Positions 46,561 to 54,695 of a stretch of DNA of 64,000 nucleotides are shown piece after piece. The translations under genes and the position numbers were made by a program. Each line of letters opens with the position of its first letter. The stretch's first letter is position 1. The DNA lies in NCBI RefSeq assembly GCF_003627815.1, contig NZ_CP032698.1:6882001-6946000 (forward strand), read 5' to 3'. The DNA is from Streptomyces hundungensis. Lineage in GTDB: Bacteria > Actinomycetota > Actinomycetes > Streptomycetales > Streptomycetaceae. The notes beneath the pieces are model-generated. The model was not told the DNA's origin. It saw only the letters and a list, made by a program, of their open reading frames with translations, and did no database searches.

Positions 46561-47118
46561 TCAGCCCGCTGCTTCCTTGCGTCGGGCCCGGTACGCCGCC
46601 ACGTGCAGGCGGTTTCCGCAGGTGCGGCTGGAGCAGTAGCGGCGGGAGCGGTTGCGGGAGAGGTCCACGAAGGCCCGCCCGCAGTCCGGGGCCTCGCACC
46701 GGCGCAGGCGTTCCTGCTCGCCGGTGACCACGATGAACGCGAGCGCCATGCCGCCGTCGGCGGCCAGGTGGTCGGCGACCGAGGCGCCCGGCGCGAAGTA
46801 GTGCACATGCCAGTCGTAGCCGTCGTGGTCGGTCAGCTGCGGGGTGGTGCCGGCGGCCGCGACCAGCTGGTTGACGAGCTGGGCGGCGCTGCGGGCGTCG
46901 GGCGCCGCGAAGATCTCGGCGAACCTGCTCCGCACGCCCTGGACGCCCAGCAGGTCACCGGCGGAGAGCCGCTCCACACCGCTGACGCTGTGGTCCTGGA
47001 CGAATCCGTAGAGCGCGTCCACGTCCGCGAGCCGGTCGGTCGCCTCGCTCTCCGGCGCCGTGTTCACCAGATCGACCACCATGTCGAGGGCGATCCGGGT
47101 GTCGTGAGGGATCAGCAC
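46561..47118 (-). CDS. CGNR zinc-finger (ABATE-domain) regulator-like protein
   Basis: The 185-residue protein has an N-terminal ABATE domain (about 1-130, DTRIALDMVVDLVNTAPESE) and a C-terminal CGNR zinc finger (RRCEAPDCGRAFVDLSRNRS, RRYCSSRTCGNRLHVAAYRA) with four Cys arranged to bind zinc. Such proteins are thought to be stress-linked transcriptional regulators. GTG 47118 has GGAG seven bases upstream. A very strong hairpin lies 68 bp upstream of it. Confidence 0.88.
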   Translation of the reverse strand: MLIPHDTRIALDMVVDLVNTAPESEATDRLADVDALYGFVQDHSVSGVERLSAGDLLGVQGVRSRFAEIFAAPDARSAAQLVNQLVAAAGTTPQLTDHDGYDWHVHYFAPGASVADHLAADGGMALAFIVVTGEQERLRRCEAPDCGRAFVDLSRNRSRRYCSSRTCGNRLHVAAYRARRKEAAG

Positions 47119-47185
47119 GATTCGCTCCCTGGCCTGCCGCGGGCGGGCGCCCGTCGGTGCTGGCCGACTTTAGCGGCTCGCGCCC

Positions 47186-47245
47186 GGCACGCACCGGTGC
47201 CGTCCCCCACGACGGCTTTCGTGGGGGACGGCACCGGTGCGTGCC
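47186..47245 (-). terminator. 27-bp perfect hairpin between ssgB and the CGNR gene
   Basis: Arms 47186-47212 and 47219-47245 are exact inverted copies (starting GGCACGCACCGG) with loop CGGCTT. It is 68 bp after the ssgB stop on the minus strand and before the CGNR gene, so it should end ssgB transcripts. No T-tract. Confidence 0.75.
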
Positions 47246-47313
47246 GCTATGTGGTTGTCCGCGCGGCGCCGTCGCCCCGAGTCGGACGGCGCCGGGCGGC
47301 TCTCCGCCTGGCC

Positions 47314-47730
47314 TCAGTTGTTCTCGGCCAGGATGTGTGAGAGTTCCGTGTCGAGATCGAAGTGACGGTGCTCGGTGCCGGGCGGTACCGCGGCGTCGGT
47401 CCGCTTCAGGAACGACTCCAGGGCCCGCGCCGGGGCTTCGAGCAGGGCTTCTCCTTCCGGCGAGCTCAGGGCGATACAGACGACGCCCTGGCCGTGGCTG
47501 CGTGACGGCCAGACTCTGACGTCGCCGGTTCCGGTGGGCCGGTGCAGGCCCTCGGCGAGGAGGTCGCGGGCGAATACCCACTCGACCGTCTCCTCGGCTC
47601 CGGTGTGGAAGGTGGCGTGCACGGCATAGGGATCGGCCGTGTCATACCGCAGGCCCGCGGGTACAGGCAGTGAGGACTCGCTCGACACAACGAGGCGCAG
47701 GTGCAGCTCGCAGCTGACCGTGGTGTTCAT
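47314..47730 (-). CDS. ssgB: Sporulation-specific cell-division activator SsgB
   Basis: SsgB is the SsgA-like protein that recruits FtsZ to future septa in aerial hyphae. The 138-residue protein matches SsgB closely: MNTTVSCELHLRLVVSSESS, YDTADPYAVHATFHTGAEET, VEWVFARDLLAEGLHRPTGT and HRHFDLDTELSHILAEN. It ends in one additional Asn. ATG 47730 gives the canonical start. An AACCCCT/AGGGGTT inverted repeat lies upstream at 47813-47839. Its expression is known to be developmental; I could not assign a specific promoter. Its presence places the organism among sporulating actinobacteria. Confidence 0.95.
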   Translation of the reverse strand: MNTTVSCELHLRLVVSSESSLPVPAGLRYDTADPYAVHATFHTGAEETVEWVFARDLLAEGLHRPTGTGDVRVWPSRSHGQGVVCIALSSPEGEALLEAPARALESFLKRTDAAVPPGTEHRHFDLDTELSHILAENN

Positions 47731-47929
47731 AAGCGCCAGGGCCTTTCGCTCAGTGTGCGCTCGGGGATTCGCACGTCGGCGAAATCGACATGCCACCTAC
47801 GGTGCCGTTGTAAACCCCTCTGACCGTTTTGCAGGGGTTCACGTAGCTCGTACGGCGGACTATTACTTTGGGTTATAGGTCCATTTCGGTGAAGCCCTTT
47901 CGAGACACCCGTCCGGTAGGTTGGGACGC

Positions 47930-48331
47930 ATGGATACGGGGAGTGACGAACAGGGCGACGTGGCTCTCGGCTCGCGTGCGCCGAAGTTCATCAAGGCGTC
48001 CAGGCCGCTGCATCTGAGCTGGCAGGTCGGGGTTTTCGTGGTGGGTCTCGCGGTCGTGGCCGCGGGAGTCGTGATGCTGCCGCTGCCGGGCCCCGGCTGG
48101 CTGGTGATCTTCGGCGGCATGGCGATCTGGGCGACCGAATTCGTCTGGGCCCAGCTCGTGCTGCGCTGGACCAAGCGCAAGGTCACGGAGGCCGCGCAGA
48201 AGGCGCTCGACCCCGAGGTCCGGCGCCGCAACATCATCCTGACCACGGTCGGCCTGGTGATCGTCGCCGTGCTCGCCGGGATCTACGTCTGGAAGTTCGG
48301 CTTCGTGATGCCGTGGAAGATCAACGAGTGA
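47930..48331 (+). CDS. PGPGW-motif membrane protein (TIGR02611-like)
   Basis: The 133-residue protein has two N-terminal helices flanking LPLPGPGWLVIFGGMAIWAT, the defining PGPGW motif, then an amphipathic basic segment (KRKVTEAAQKALDPEVRRRN) and a final helix. Function is unknown. TAGGTT (47917-47922) seven bases before ATG 47930 suggests a leaderless transcript. It is divergent from ssgB by 199 bp and followed by tRNA-Val. Confidence 0.85.
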   Translation: MDTGSDEQGDVALGSRAPKFIKASRPLHLSWQVGVFVVGLAVVAAGVVMLPLPGPGWLVIFGGMAIWATEFVWAQLVLRWTKRKVTEAAQKALDPEVRRRNIILTTVGLVIVAVLAGIYVWKFGFVMPWKINE

Positions 48332-48405
48332 CCGGCGAGTGACCGGCGCCTGTCCGCACCTGGTCAAAGGCCCCGCTGACATGCGGTAATGTTTGCGGTG
48401 CGCCC

Positions 48406-48477
48406 GGGCGATTAGCTCAGTGGGAGAGCGCTTCGTTCACACCGAAGAGGTCACTGGTTCGAACCCAGTATCGCCCA
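48406..48477 (+). tRNA. tRNA-Val (CAC), copy 1
   Basis: A 72-nt cloverleaf with acceptor GGGCGAT/ATCGCCC, anticodon stem CTTCG/CGAAG, loop TTCACAC (anticodon CAC), T-arm ACTGGTTCGAACCCAGT and discriminator A. GTCAAA and TAATGT (48387-48392) upstream may be its promoter. No full CCA is encoded. Confidence 0.95.
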
Positions 48478-48483
48478 CCCGGA

Positions 48484-48524
48484 CCGAAGGCCCCGGAGAT
48501 CATTTCGATCTCCGGGGCCTTCGG
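48484..48524 (+). terminator. Hairpin after tRNA-Val (CAC) copy 1
   Basis: An 18-bp perfect stem, 48484-48501 with 48507-48524 (arms starting CCGAAGGCCCCGG), loop ATTTC, begins seven bases after the tRNA. Confidence 0.85.
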
Positions 48525-48577
48525 CGTTCCCTGGCGGCACCCGTTTCGCCGCGGGCCCTGGCGCGCAGACTGGGGGC

Positions 48578-49063
48578 ATGGACTGGTGCCGCTACCGCTT
48601 CCGCAGCGTCTGGGACCTGACGGCGCCGCCCGACGCCGTGTACGCCGTCCTGGAGCGCGTCGAGGAGTACCCGGGCTGGTGGCGCCAGGTCCGCGAGGTG
48701 ACCTCCGTCGACGAGCGCACCGCCACCACCCGCTTGCGCTCCCTCGTCCCGTACGACCTGTGCGTCACCGCCCGCGAGAGCCGGCGCGACCCCGCCGGGC
48801 TCGTCCTGGAGGCGGCGCTGAGCGGTGACCTCGAAGGCTGGGCGCGCTGGACGCTGTTCGGGCACCGCGGCGGGACACGGGCCGTCTACGAACAGGCCGT
48901 CGAGGTGCGCAAGCCCCTCATGCGACGGCTCGCGGTGCCCGGCCGGCCGGTGTTCCGCGCCAACCACGCCCTGATGATGAGCTCCGGGCGGCGCGGGCTG
49001 CGGCGCCGGCTCGACGAAGGAAGCCGTACCGGGCGCGCCGTCGAAGAGCGCCGGTTCGGATGA
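48578..49063 (+). CDS. SRPBCC/START-like lipid-binding or cyclase protein
   Basis: The 161-residue protein fits the helix-grip fold: FRSVWDLTAPPDAVYAVLER, VEEYPGWWRQVREVTSVDER, and a C-terminal helix RPVFRANHALMMSSGRRGL. Members bind hydrophobic ligands or act as polyketide cyclases, but with no PKS nearby a binding role is as likely. It sits alone between two identical-type tRNA-Val genes. Confidence 0.78.
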   Translation: MDWCRYRFRSVWDLTAPPDAVYAVLERVEEYPGWWRQVREVTSVDERTATTRLRSLVPYDLCVTARESRRDPAGLVLEAALSGDLEGWARWTLFGHRGGTRAVYEQAVEVRKPLMRRLAVPGRPVFRANHALMMSSGRRGLRRRLDEGSRTGRAVEERRFG

Positions 49064-49075
49064 CCGGCGGGCGGT

Positions 49076-49105
49076 TTGAAAGCTGGGCCCGGGGGCCTGT
49101 ATTGT
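49076..49105 (+). promoter_or_regulatory. Promoter of tRNA-Val (CAC) copy 2
   Basis: TTGAAA (49076-49081), 18-bp spacer and TATTGT (49100-49105) lie 14 bp before the tRNA, a good housekeeping-type match. Confidence 0.65.
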
Positions 49106-49118
49106 TCGGTGCGTTCCC

Positions 49119-49190
49119 GGGCGATTAGCTCAGTGGGAGAGCGCTTCGTTCACACCGAAGAGGTCACTGGTTCGAACCCAGTATCGCCCA
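49119..49190 (+). tRNA. tRNA-Val (CAC), copy 2
   Basis: Same 72-nt sequence as the copy at 48406-48477: acceptor GGGCGAT/ATCGCCC, loop TTCACAC (CAC). CCA is not encoded. Confidence 0.95.
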
Positions 49191-49195
49191 CCGGG

Positions 49196-49230
49196 AAAGG
49201 CCGGTCCGTCATCGACGGGCCGGCCTTTTT
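49196..49230 (+). terminator. Terminator after tRNA-Val (CAC) copy 2
   Basis: AAAGGCCGGTCCGTC (49196-49210) pairs with GACGGGCCGGCCTTT (49214-49228), one G-T pair, ATC loop, and a TTTTT tract to 49230. Confidence 0.88.
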
Positions 49231-49253
49231 GCTGTCGACTTCGCCGTCAACGC

Positions 49254-49979
49254 TCAGGCGGCCGCCGGGAGTTCGGGCCGCAGCGGCCACGCCGTGTCCA
49301 CCACTTCCGGCGTGCCCTGCCGGGTGAACCACGCCTGGAGGCCGCGCGCCTGCGCCGCGTGCCAGGTCGCCTGGAGGGTGTGCAACTCGGTCGGCGTGAG
49401 CCGCTCCAGGCGGGCCGCGAACCTGCGCCCCACCGCCCGTACGACCTCCAGGGCGGCCAGGGCGTCGGCGGACGCGTCGTGGGCGCCCTCCAGCGTCACG
49501 CCGTAGTGCTCGCACAGGTCGGCGAGGGTGCGGCGGCCCTTGCGATAGCGGTCCAGGTGCTTGTCCAGGACCCGGGGGTCGAGCACGCGCAGCGGGTTCT
49601 GGCCCAGGTAGTGGGCGAGCGGGGCGGCGCGATGGCGCTTCAACTCCCGGTCCAGGAGCGTCAGATCGAACGGCGCGTTCATGATCACCAGCGGCCGTCC
49701 CGCCATGCACTGCTCGGCCAGGCCCTTGGCTATCTCGTCCATCACGGGAGCCGGCCAGCGGCCGTTCAACTGGAGGTGCCCGTCGGTCAGCCCGTGGACG
49801 GCGGTCGCACCCGCCGGGACGGGCACCCCCGGATTCACCAGCCAGCGCGTCGAGCGGGGCCGCGCCCCCGCCCCGTCCTGGACCACCAGCGCGGCCGACA
49901 CGATCCGGTCGCCCTCCACGTCCACCCCGGTCGTCTCCGTGTCGAACGCCGCCAGGGGACCCTCGTACCAGCACGTCAT
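49254..49979 (-). CDS. DnaQ-like 3'-5' exonuclease
   Basis: The 241-residue protein has the three DEDDh exonuclease motifs: Exo I FDTETTGVDVEGDRIV (Asp13), Exo II MNAPFDLTLLDREL, and Exo III HDASADALAALEV. It may proofread DNA or trim nucleic acid ends. The C-terminal 50 residues (LERLTPTELHTLQATWHAAQ) are helical and specific to actinobacterial homologues. GAGGAG lies 10 bases before ATG 49979. It is divergent from the DUF4365 gene. Confidence 0.87.
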   Translation of the reverse strand: MTCWYEGPLAAFDTETTGVDVEGDRIVSAALVVQDGAGARPRSTRWLVNPGVPVPAGATAVHGLTDGHLQLNGRWPAPVMDEIAKGLAEQCMAGRPLVIMNAPFDLTLLDRELKRHRAAPLAHYLGQNPLRVLDPRVLDKHLDRYRKGRRTLADLCEHYGVTLEGAHDASADALAALEVVRAVGRRFAARLERLTPTELHTLQATWHAAQARGLQAWFTRQGTPEVVDTAWPLRPELPAAA

Positions 49980-50170
49980 GTCTACTCAACTCCTCGCGCA
50001 CTTCCGGCAGATGGCGTGCATCCCCTGCCCGATTCCGTGATACCCGGGCCGTTTGCGGCATACGCCGTTTGCGGGGTGCCGAGTTCGGAGACAACACAGA
50101 TGACGGGCACGGGATGTGACGGACCGTCATGGAAAAAGTTCGGCACGGTTCCGGAAGGCATACGACAGCC

Positions 50171-50749
50171 ATGGCGCTCGCGCAGCCCGATCCGGCCGCG
50201 CCCGGGCACGGTCTGCTGCCCGAGCGGATCGCACCGCTGCGCGGCTCGCTCGCCACCACCGCCTGCATGGAGACCCTTCAGGTGGGCTACCTGCACGCGG
50301 TGGCGGCGGCAGCGGGGTGTTCGCTGTCGCAGCCGTTCCCGGACAACGGGATCGACTGGCACGTGAGCCACAGCGCCCCCGGCCACACCGTCGACGACGA
50401 AGTGACGATCAAGGTGCAGCTCAAGTGCACCTACCAGATCCCGCCGCATCCGCCGGGCGGGACCTTCTCCTTCACGCTGGACAACGACCACCTGGTGAAG
50501 CTGGCCCGCACACCCGTGTCGGTGCACAAGATCCTGGTCGTGATGGTGGCGCCCAGGAGCCGGGACGAGTGGCTGCGCGCGGGCCACGACCGACTGGCCC
50601 TTCGGCACTGCTGCTACTGGATCAATCTGGCCGGGCACCCGGTGACCGGCCGGCGCAGGACCACGGTGCGCATACCGACCACGCGGATCTTCGACGACCG
50701 CGCGCTCTGCGAGATCATGACGCGGGTCGGGGTGGGAGGGAGGCCCTGA
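50171..50749 (+). CDS. DUF4365-domain protein
   Basis: The 192-residue protein has the DUF4365 hallmarks: LQVGYLHAVAAAAGCSLSQP, FPDNGIDWHVSHS, a VTIKVQLKCTYQ strand and WLRAGHDRLALRHCCYWINL. The conserved D-W and Q-x-K elements recall a PD-(D/E)XK nuclease core (D in IDW, QLKC), an inference that needs structure comparison. ATG 50129 would add 14 residues. It overlaps the next gene by one base (TGATG). Confidence 0.75.
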   Translation: MALAQPDPAAPGHGLLPERIAPLRGSLATTACMETLQVGYLHAVAAAAGCSLSQPFPDNGIDWHVSHSAPGHTVDDEVTIKVQLKCTYQIPPHPPGGTFSFTLDNDHLVKLARTPVSVHKILVVMVAPRSRDEWLRAGHDRLALRHCCYWINLAGHPVTGRRRTTVRIPTTRIFDDRALCEIMTRVGVGGRP

Positions 50750-51942
50750 TGCGTCGGCTCGACGACGAACCCGGCGGGAACCCGCCGCTGCCCGGCCCGG
50801 TCGACCCCGCGGTGCTCGGGGCGCTGCTGCACCGGCACGGCTGGCGCCGGCGCGGGGGAGCAGCCGGCCGCTACGCCCGCTGGACGCCGCCCGGCCCGGC
50901 CGGATCCGGCACGAGCCTGCTGGTCCCCGAGAGCCGGGCCTATCCCGACAGCGACGACCTGCTCGGCGAGGCCCTCACCGCCCTCGCCCGCAGCGCCGCG
51001 CCCTCCGCCCGCGAGGTGCTGGTCTCGCTCGCGGTCCCCAGCGACGAGGTGCGCTGGTGGCGCGAGGTGCCCGAAGGACCGGCCGGCACCGCCTCCTGGA
51101 GCGAGCAGGAACGCCTGCGCGGCGCGGCCCACCGGATGCTGCTCGCCGGCGCGCTCGCGGTGCGCGGACCCGCCGGGTACCACGGGGCGCGCCATCGCGG
51201 ACAGGCCCTCGCCTCCCTCGAAGGCGTCCTCGTCGAGCCGGGAAGCGGCGGCGGGCTCACCGCCTTCGTGCCGACGGCCACCGGGCGGCCCGCGGTGGTG
51301 CGGCTCTACGCAGGCCTCAACGCGGTGCGCGACGCCGTCGACTACCAGCGCACCACCGGAGGCATGGAGGCCTTCGACGCGGCCGTGCGGGCCGGTGTGA
51401 GCCGGGAGCTGACCGAGGCCGTGGTCGCCCTGGTGCACGGCACCGAAGGCGTACGGATCGCCCTCGCCTGGGCGCCCGCGGCCGGCGCGCCCCCCGGGTG
51501 TGCGGCCCGGCCTGAACCCGTCGACTTCTCACCCGGCGACTTGCCCGCCCTGCGCGCCGCCGGCGCCCGCTACCTGGGCGACGAGCCCTCCCTTCCGGTG
51601 CGGATCACCGGCGCCGTGGTGCGGCTGCGCCGCTCGGCGCCGCGCGGCCCCGGAGTCGTACGGCTGCGGGTGCTGGCGGGCGCGGAGGTCCCGTACGTAC
51701 GGGTGGAGCTGGACGAGGAGGCGTACCGGATCGCCGGCCACGCCCATCTGGTCGGGTTGCCGGTCCGGGTCGTGGGGCGCCTGGAGAGCCGGGGCGGGTT
51801 CCGGCGGCTGTCCGGCGCGGGCGAGGTCACCCCCGTCCAGGTCGACGACGCCGAGCGGGACCGGCTGATGAAGTCGCTCCAGGAGAACCTCGACTTCTTC
51901 GAGGAGGCCTGCGGAGCGGAACCGGACCCGGCGGACGGCTGA
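50749..51942 (+). CDS. Hypothetical protein coupled to DUF4365
   Basis: This 397-residue protein has no family I know. Its N-terminal part (about 10-100) is Arg/Pro-rich around [20 protein letters not shown] and SLLVPESRAYPDSDDLLGEA. The middle shows LRGAAHRMLLAGALAVRGP, then AYQ-type YAGLNAVRDAVDYQRTTGG. The C-terminus (about 310-375) looks like a small beta barrel (LVGLPVRVVGRLESRGGFRR), possibly OB-like. It shares a TGATG junction with DUF4365, preceded by GGGAGGGAGG, so the two act together. Confidence 0.75.
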   Translation: MRRLDDEPGGNPPLPGPVDPAVLGALLHRHGWRRRGGAAGRYARWTPPGPAGSGTSLLVPESRAYPDSDDLLGEALTALARSAAPSAREVLVSLAVPSDEVRWWREVPEGPAGTASWSEQERLRGAAHRMLLAGALAVRGPAGYHGARHRGQALASLEGVLVEPGSGGGLTAFVPTATGRPAVVRLYAGLNAVRDAVDYQRTTGGMEAFDAAVRAGVSRELTEAVVALVHGTEGVRIALAWAPAAGAPPGCAARPEPVDFSPGDLPALRAAGARYLGDEPSLPVRITGAVVRLRRSAPRGPGVVRLRVLAGAEVPYVRVELDEEAYRIAGHAHLVGLPVRVVGRLESRGGFRRLSGAGEVTPVQVDDAERDRLMKSLQENLDFFEEACGAEPDPADG

Positions 51943-52041
51943 GCGGCCCGTATCCGTTTCGCGGCACGGCCCACCGGCTCGGTAGGATCGTCCCGCGTAC
52001 GCGACACGCGCTGCGCGCCCCCCTACGGCAGGAGAAGTCCG

Positions 52042-54024
52042 GTGTCAGACGTCCGTGTGATCATCCAACGCGATTCCGAGCGGGAAGAGCGCGTGGTGAC
52101 GACGGGCACGACGGCGGCCGAGCTCTTCGCCGGTGAGCGCACCGTCGTCGCGGCCCGCGTGGCCGGCGAGCTGAAGGACCTCGCGTACGAGGTGCGGGAC
52201 GGCGAGGAGGTCGAGCCCGTCGAGATCTCCTCCGAGGACGGCCTGAACATCCTGCGCCACTCCACCGCGCACGTCATGGCCCAGGCGGTCCAGGAGCTCC
52301 ACCCCGAGGCCAAGCTCGGCATCGGCCCGCCGGTCCGTGACGGCTTCTACTACGACTTCGATGTCGAGAAGCCGTTCACGCCCGAGGACCTCAAGGCCAT
52401 CGAGAAGAAGATGCAGGAGATCCAGAAGCGCGGCCAGCGCTTCTCGCGCCGCGTCACCACCGACGAGGCGGCCCGCGTCGAGCTCGCCGACGAGCCGTAC
52501 AAGCTGGAGCTCATCGGCCTGAAGGGCAACGCGGCCCAGGCCGCCGACGGCGCGGACGCGGAGGTCGGCTCCGGCGAGCTCACCATCTACGACAACCTCG
52601 ACGCCAAGACCGGCGAGCTGTGCTGGAAGGACCTCTGCCGCGGCCCCCACCTGCCGACCACCCGGAACATCCCGGCGTTCAAGCTGATGCGCTCGGGCGG
52701 CGCCTACTGGCGCGGCAGCGAGAAGAACCCGATGCTCCAGCGCATCTACGGCACCGCCTGGCCGACCAAGGAAGAGCTCAAGGCGCACCTGGAGTTCCTC
52801 GCCGAGGCCGAGAAGCGCGACCACCGCAAGCTCGGCGCCGAGCTCGACCTCTTCTCCATCCCCGAGGAGCTGGGCTCCGGCCTCGCGGTCTTCCACCCCA
52901 AGGGCGGCATCGTCCGGCGGGAGATGGAGGCGTACTCGCGCCAGAAGCACGAGGACGCCGACTACGAGTTCGTGAACACCCCGCACATCTCCAAGGAAGA
53001 GCTCTTCGTCACCTCGGGGCACCTGCCGCACTACGGCGACGGCATGTTCCCGCCGGTCGAGTTCGACGGGCAGAACTACCGCCTCAAGGCGATGAACTGC
53101 CCCATGCACAACCTGATCTTCAAGGCGCGCGGCCGCTCCTACCGCGAACTCCCGCTGCGGCTCTTCGAGTTCGGCACGGTCTACCGCTACGAGAAGTCCG
53201 GCGTGGTGCACGGCCTGACCCGCGCGCGCGGCTTCACCCAGGACGACTCGCACATCTACTGCACCAAGGAGCAGATGCCGCAGGAGCTCGACTCGCTCCT
53301 GACCTTCGTGCTCGACCTGCTGCGCGACTACGGCCTGAACGACTTCGAGCTCGAACTGTCCACCCGCGACCCGGAGTCGGACAAGTTCATCGGCACCGAC
53401 GAGGCCTGGGAGGAGGCCACCGAGGCGCTGCGCCTGGCGGCCGAGAAGCAGAACCTGCCGCTCGTCCCGGACCCGGGCGGCGCCGCGTTCTACGGGCCGA
53501 AGATCTCGGTGCAGGCCAAGGACGCCATCGGGCGGTCCTGGCAGATGTCGACCATCCAGGTCGACTTCAACCAGCCCGAGCGCTTCGGCCTCGAATACAC
53601 CGGTTCGGACGGCACCAAGCAGCAGCCGGTCATGATCCACCGCGCCCTGTTCGGTTCCATCGAGCGGTTCTTCGCGGTGCTCCTGGAGCACTACGCGGGC
53701 GCCTTCCCGGCGTGGCTGGCCCCGGTCCAGGCGGTCGGCATCCCGATCGGCGACGCCCACATCCCCTACCTGCGGGAGTTCGCCGCCGAGGCGAAGAAGA
53801 AGGGGCTGCGGGTCGACGTGGACGCGTCCTCGGACCGGATGCAGAAGAAGATCCGCAACCAGCAGAAGCAGAAGGTCCCCTTCATGATCATCGTCGGTGA
53901 CGAGGACATGGCCGCGGGCACCGTCTCCTTCCGCTACCGCGACGGCTCGCAGGAGAACGGCATCCCGCGCGACGAGGCGCTGGCCAAGCTCGTGGACGTG
54001 GTGGAGCGTCGCGTGCAGGTCTGA
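52042..54024 (+). CDS. thrS: Threonyl-tRNA synthetase
   Basis: ThrS charges tRNA-Thr. The 660-residue class-II enzyme has an N-terminal TGS domain (about 1-65), the editing/SAD domain (about 75-215, [29 protein letters not shown]), the catalytic core (about 245-545, [20 protein letters not shown] with zinc Cys, and [14 protein letters not shown]), and an anticodon-binding domain (about 550-660). GTG 52042 has AGGAG eight bases upstream. TAGGAT near 51981 is a possible -10; the leader is short and carries no T-box. Confidence 0.97.
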   Translation: MSDVRVIIQRDSEREERVVTTGTTAAELFAGERTVVAARVAGELKDLAYEVRDGEEVEPVEISSEDGLNILRHSTAHVMAQAVQELHPEAKLGIGPPVRDGFYYDFDVEKPFTPEDLKAIEKKMQEIQKRGQRFSRRVTTDEAARVELADEPYKLELIGLKGNAAQAADGADAEVGSGELTIYDNLDAKTGELCWKDLCRGPHLPTTRNIPAFKLMRSGGAYWRGSEKNPMLQRIYGTAWPTKEELKAHLEFLAEAEKRDHRKLGAELDLFSIPEELGSGLAVFHPKGGIVRREMEAYSRQKHEDADYEFVNTPHISKEELFVTSGHLPHYGDGMFPPVEFDGQNYRLKAMNCPMHNLIFKARGRSYRELPLRLFEFGTVYRYEKSGVVHGLTRARGFTQDDSHIYCTKEQMPQELDSLLTFVLDLLRDYGLNDFELELSTRDPESDKFIGTDEAWEEATEALRLAAEKQNLPLVPDPGGAAFYGPKISVQAKDAIGRSWQMSTIQVDFNQPERFGLEYTGSDGTKQQPVMIHRALFGSIERFFAVLLEHYAGAFPAWLAPVQAVGIPIGDAHIPYLREFAAEAKKKGLRVDVDASSDRMQKKIRNQQKQKVPFMIIVGDEDMAAGTVSFRYRDGSQENGIPRDEALAKLVDVVERRVQV

Positions 54025-54048
54025 GCCCTCCCCGCCCGCGCGAGCTTT

Positions 54049-54083
54049 GAGGTCCCCGGGAAGCCCGTCTTCCCGGGGACCTC
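54049..54083 (+). terminator. Hairpin after thrS
   Basis: GAGGTCCCCGGGAAG (54049-54063) and CTTCCCGGGGACCTC (54069-54083) form a perfect 15-bp stem with a CCCGT loop. Confidence 0.85.
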
Positions 54084-54146
54084 GTGCGTCGCGGCATCGG
54101 CCACCCGGGCGACGCCCGGGGCGGTCGAAGTCATATGCTGCACATC

Positions 54147-54692
54147 ATGACGACTGAGCCGGAGCAGCAGATCGGAGTGGGGACGCAGGACGCGTTCCAG
54201 CGCCTGTGGACGCCCCACCGGATGGCCTACATCCAGGGCGAGAACAAGCCGACGGGGCCGGAGTCCGGCGACGGATGTCCGTTCTGCTCGCTTCCCGCGA
54301 AGTCGGACGAGGACGGGCTGATCATCAAGCGGGGCGAGCACGTGTACGCGGTGCTCAACCTCTACCCGTACAACGGCGGGCACCTGATGGTCGTGCCCTA
54401 CCGCCACGTCGCCGACTACACGGAGCTGGACGCGGCCGAGACGCTGGAGCTCGCCGAGCTCACCAAGCAGGCGATGACCGCGCTGCGGGCCGCCTCCGGG
54501 GCGCACGGGTTCAACATCGGGATGAACCAGGGCTCGGTGGCCGGCGCCGGGATCGCCGCCCATCTGCACCAGCACATCGTGCCGCGCTGGGGCGGCGACA
54601 CCAACTTCATGCCGGTCGTCGGCCACACCAAGGTGCTGCCCCAACTCCTCGCGGACACCCGCGCGATGCTGGCCGACGCCTGGCCGCGCTAG
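54147..54692 (+). CDS. HIT-family nucleotide hydrolase/phosphorylase
   Basis: The 181-residue protein contains CPFCSLPAK (a likely zinc motif), YNGGHLMVVPYRHVADYTEL and the histidine triad AHLHQHIVPRWGGD. It resembles the actinobacterial HIT protein next to thrS and pgsA that cleaves diadenosine tetraphosphate. ThrS makes Ap4A, which fits the adjacency. ATG 54147 fits a transcript from the TCATAT at 54131; ATG 54135 is possible. Confidence 0.9.
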   Translation: MTTEPEQQIGVGTQDAFQRLWTPHRMAYIQGENKPTGPESGDGCPFCSLPAKSDEDGLIIKRGEHVYAVLNLYPYNGGHLMVVPYRHVADYTELDAAETLELAELTKQAMTALRAASGAHGFNIGMNQGSVAGAGIAAHLHQHIVPRWGGDTNFMPVVGHTKVLPQLLADTRAMLADAWPR

Positions 54693-54695
54693 CCC

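Noticed and set aside
51943..52041. T-box leader of thrS
   Set aside because: Only about 55 nt lie between the likely -10 and the start, and no T-box core sequence is present.
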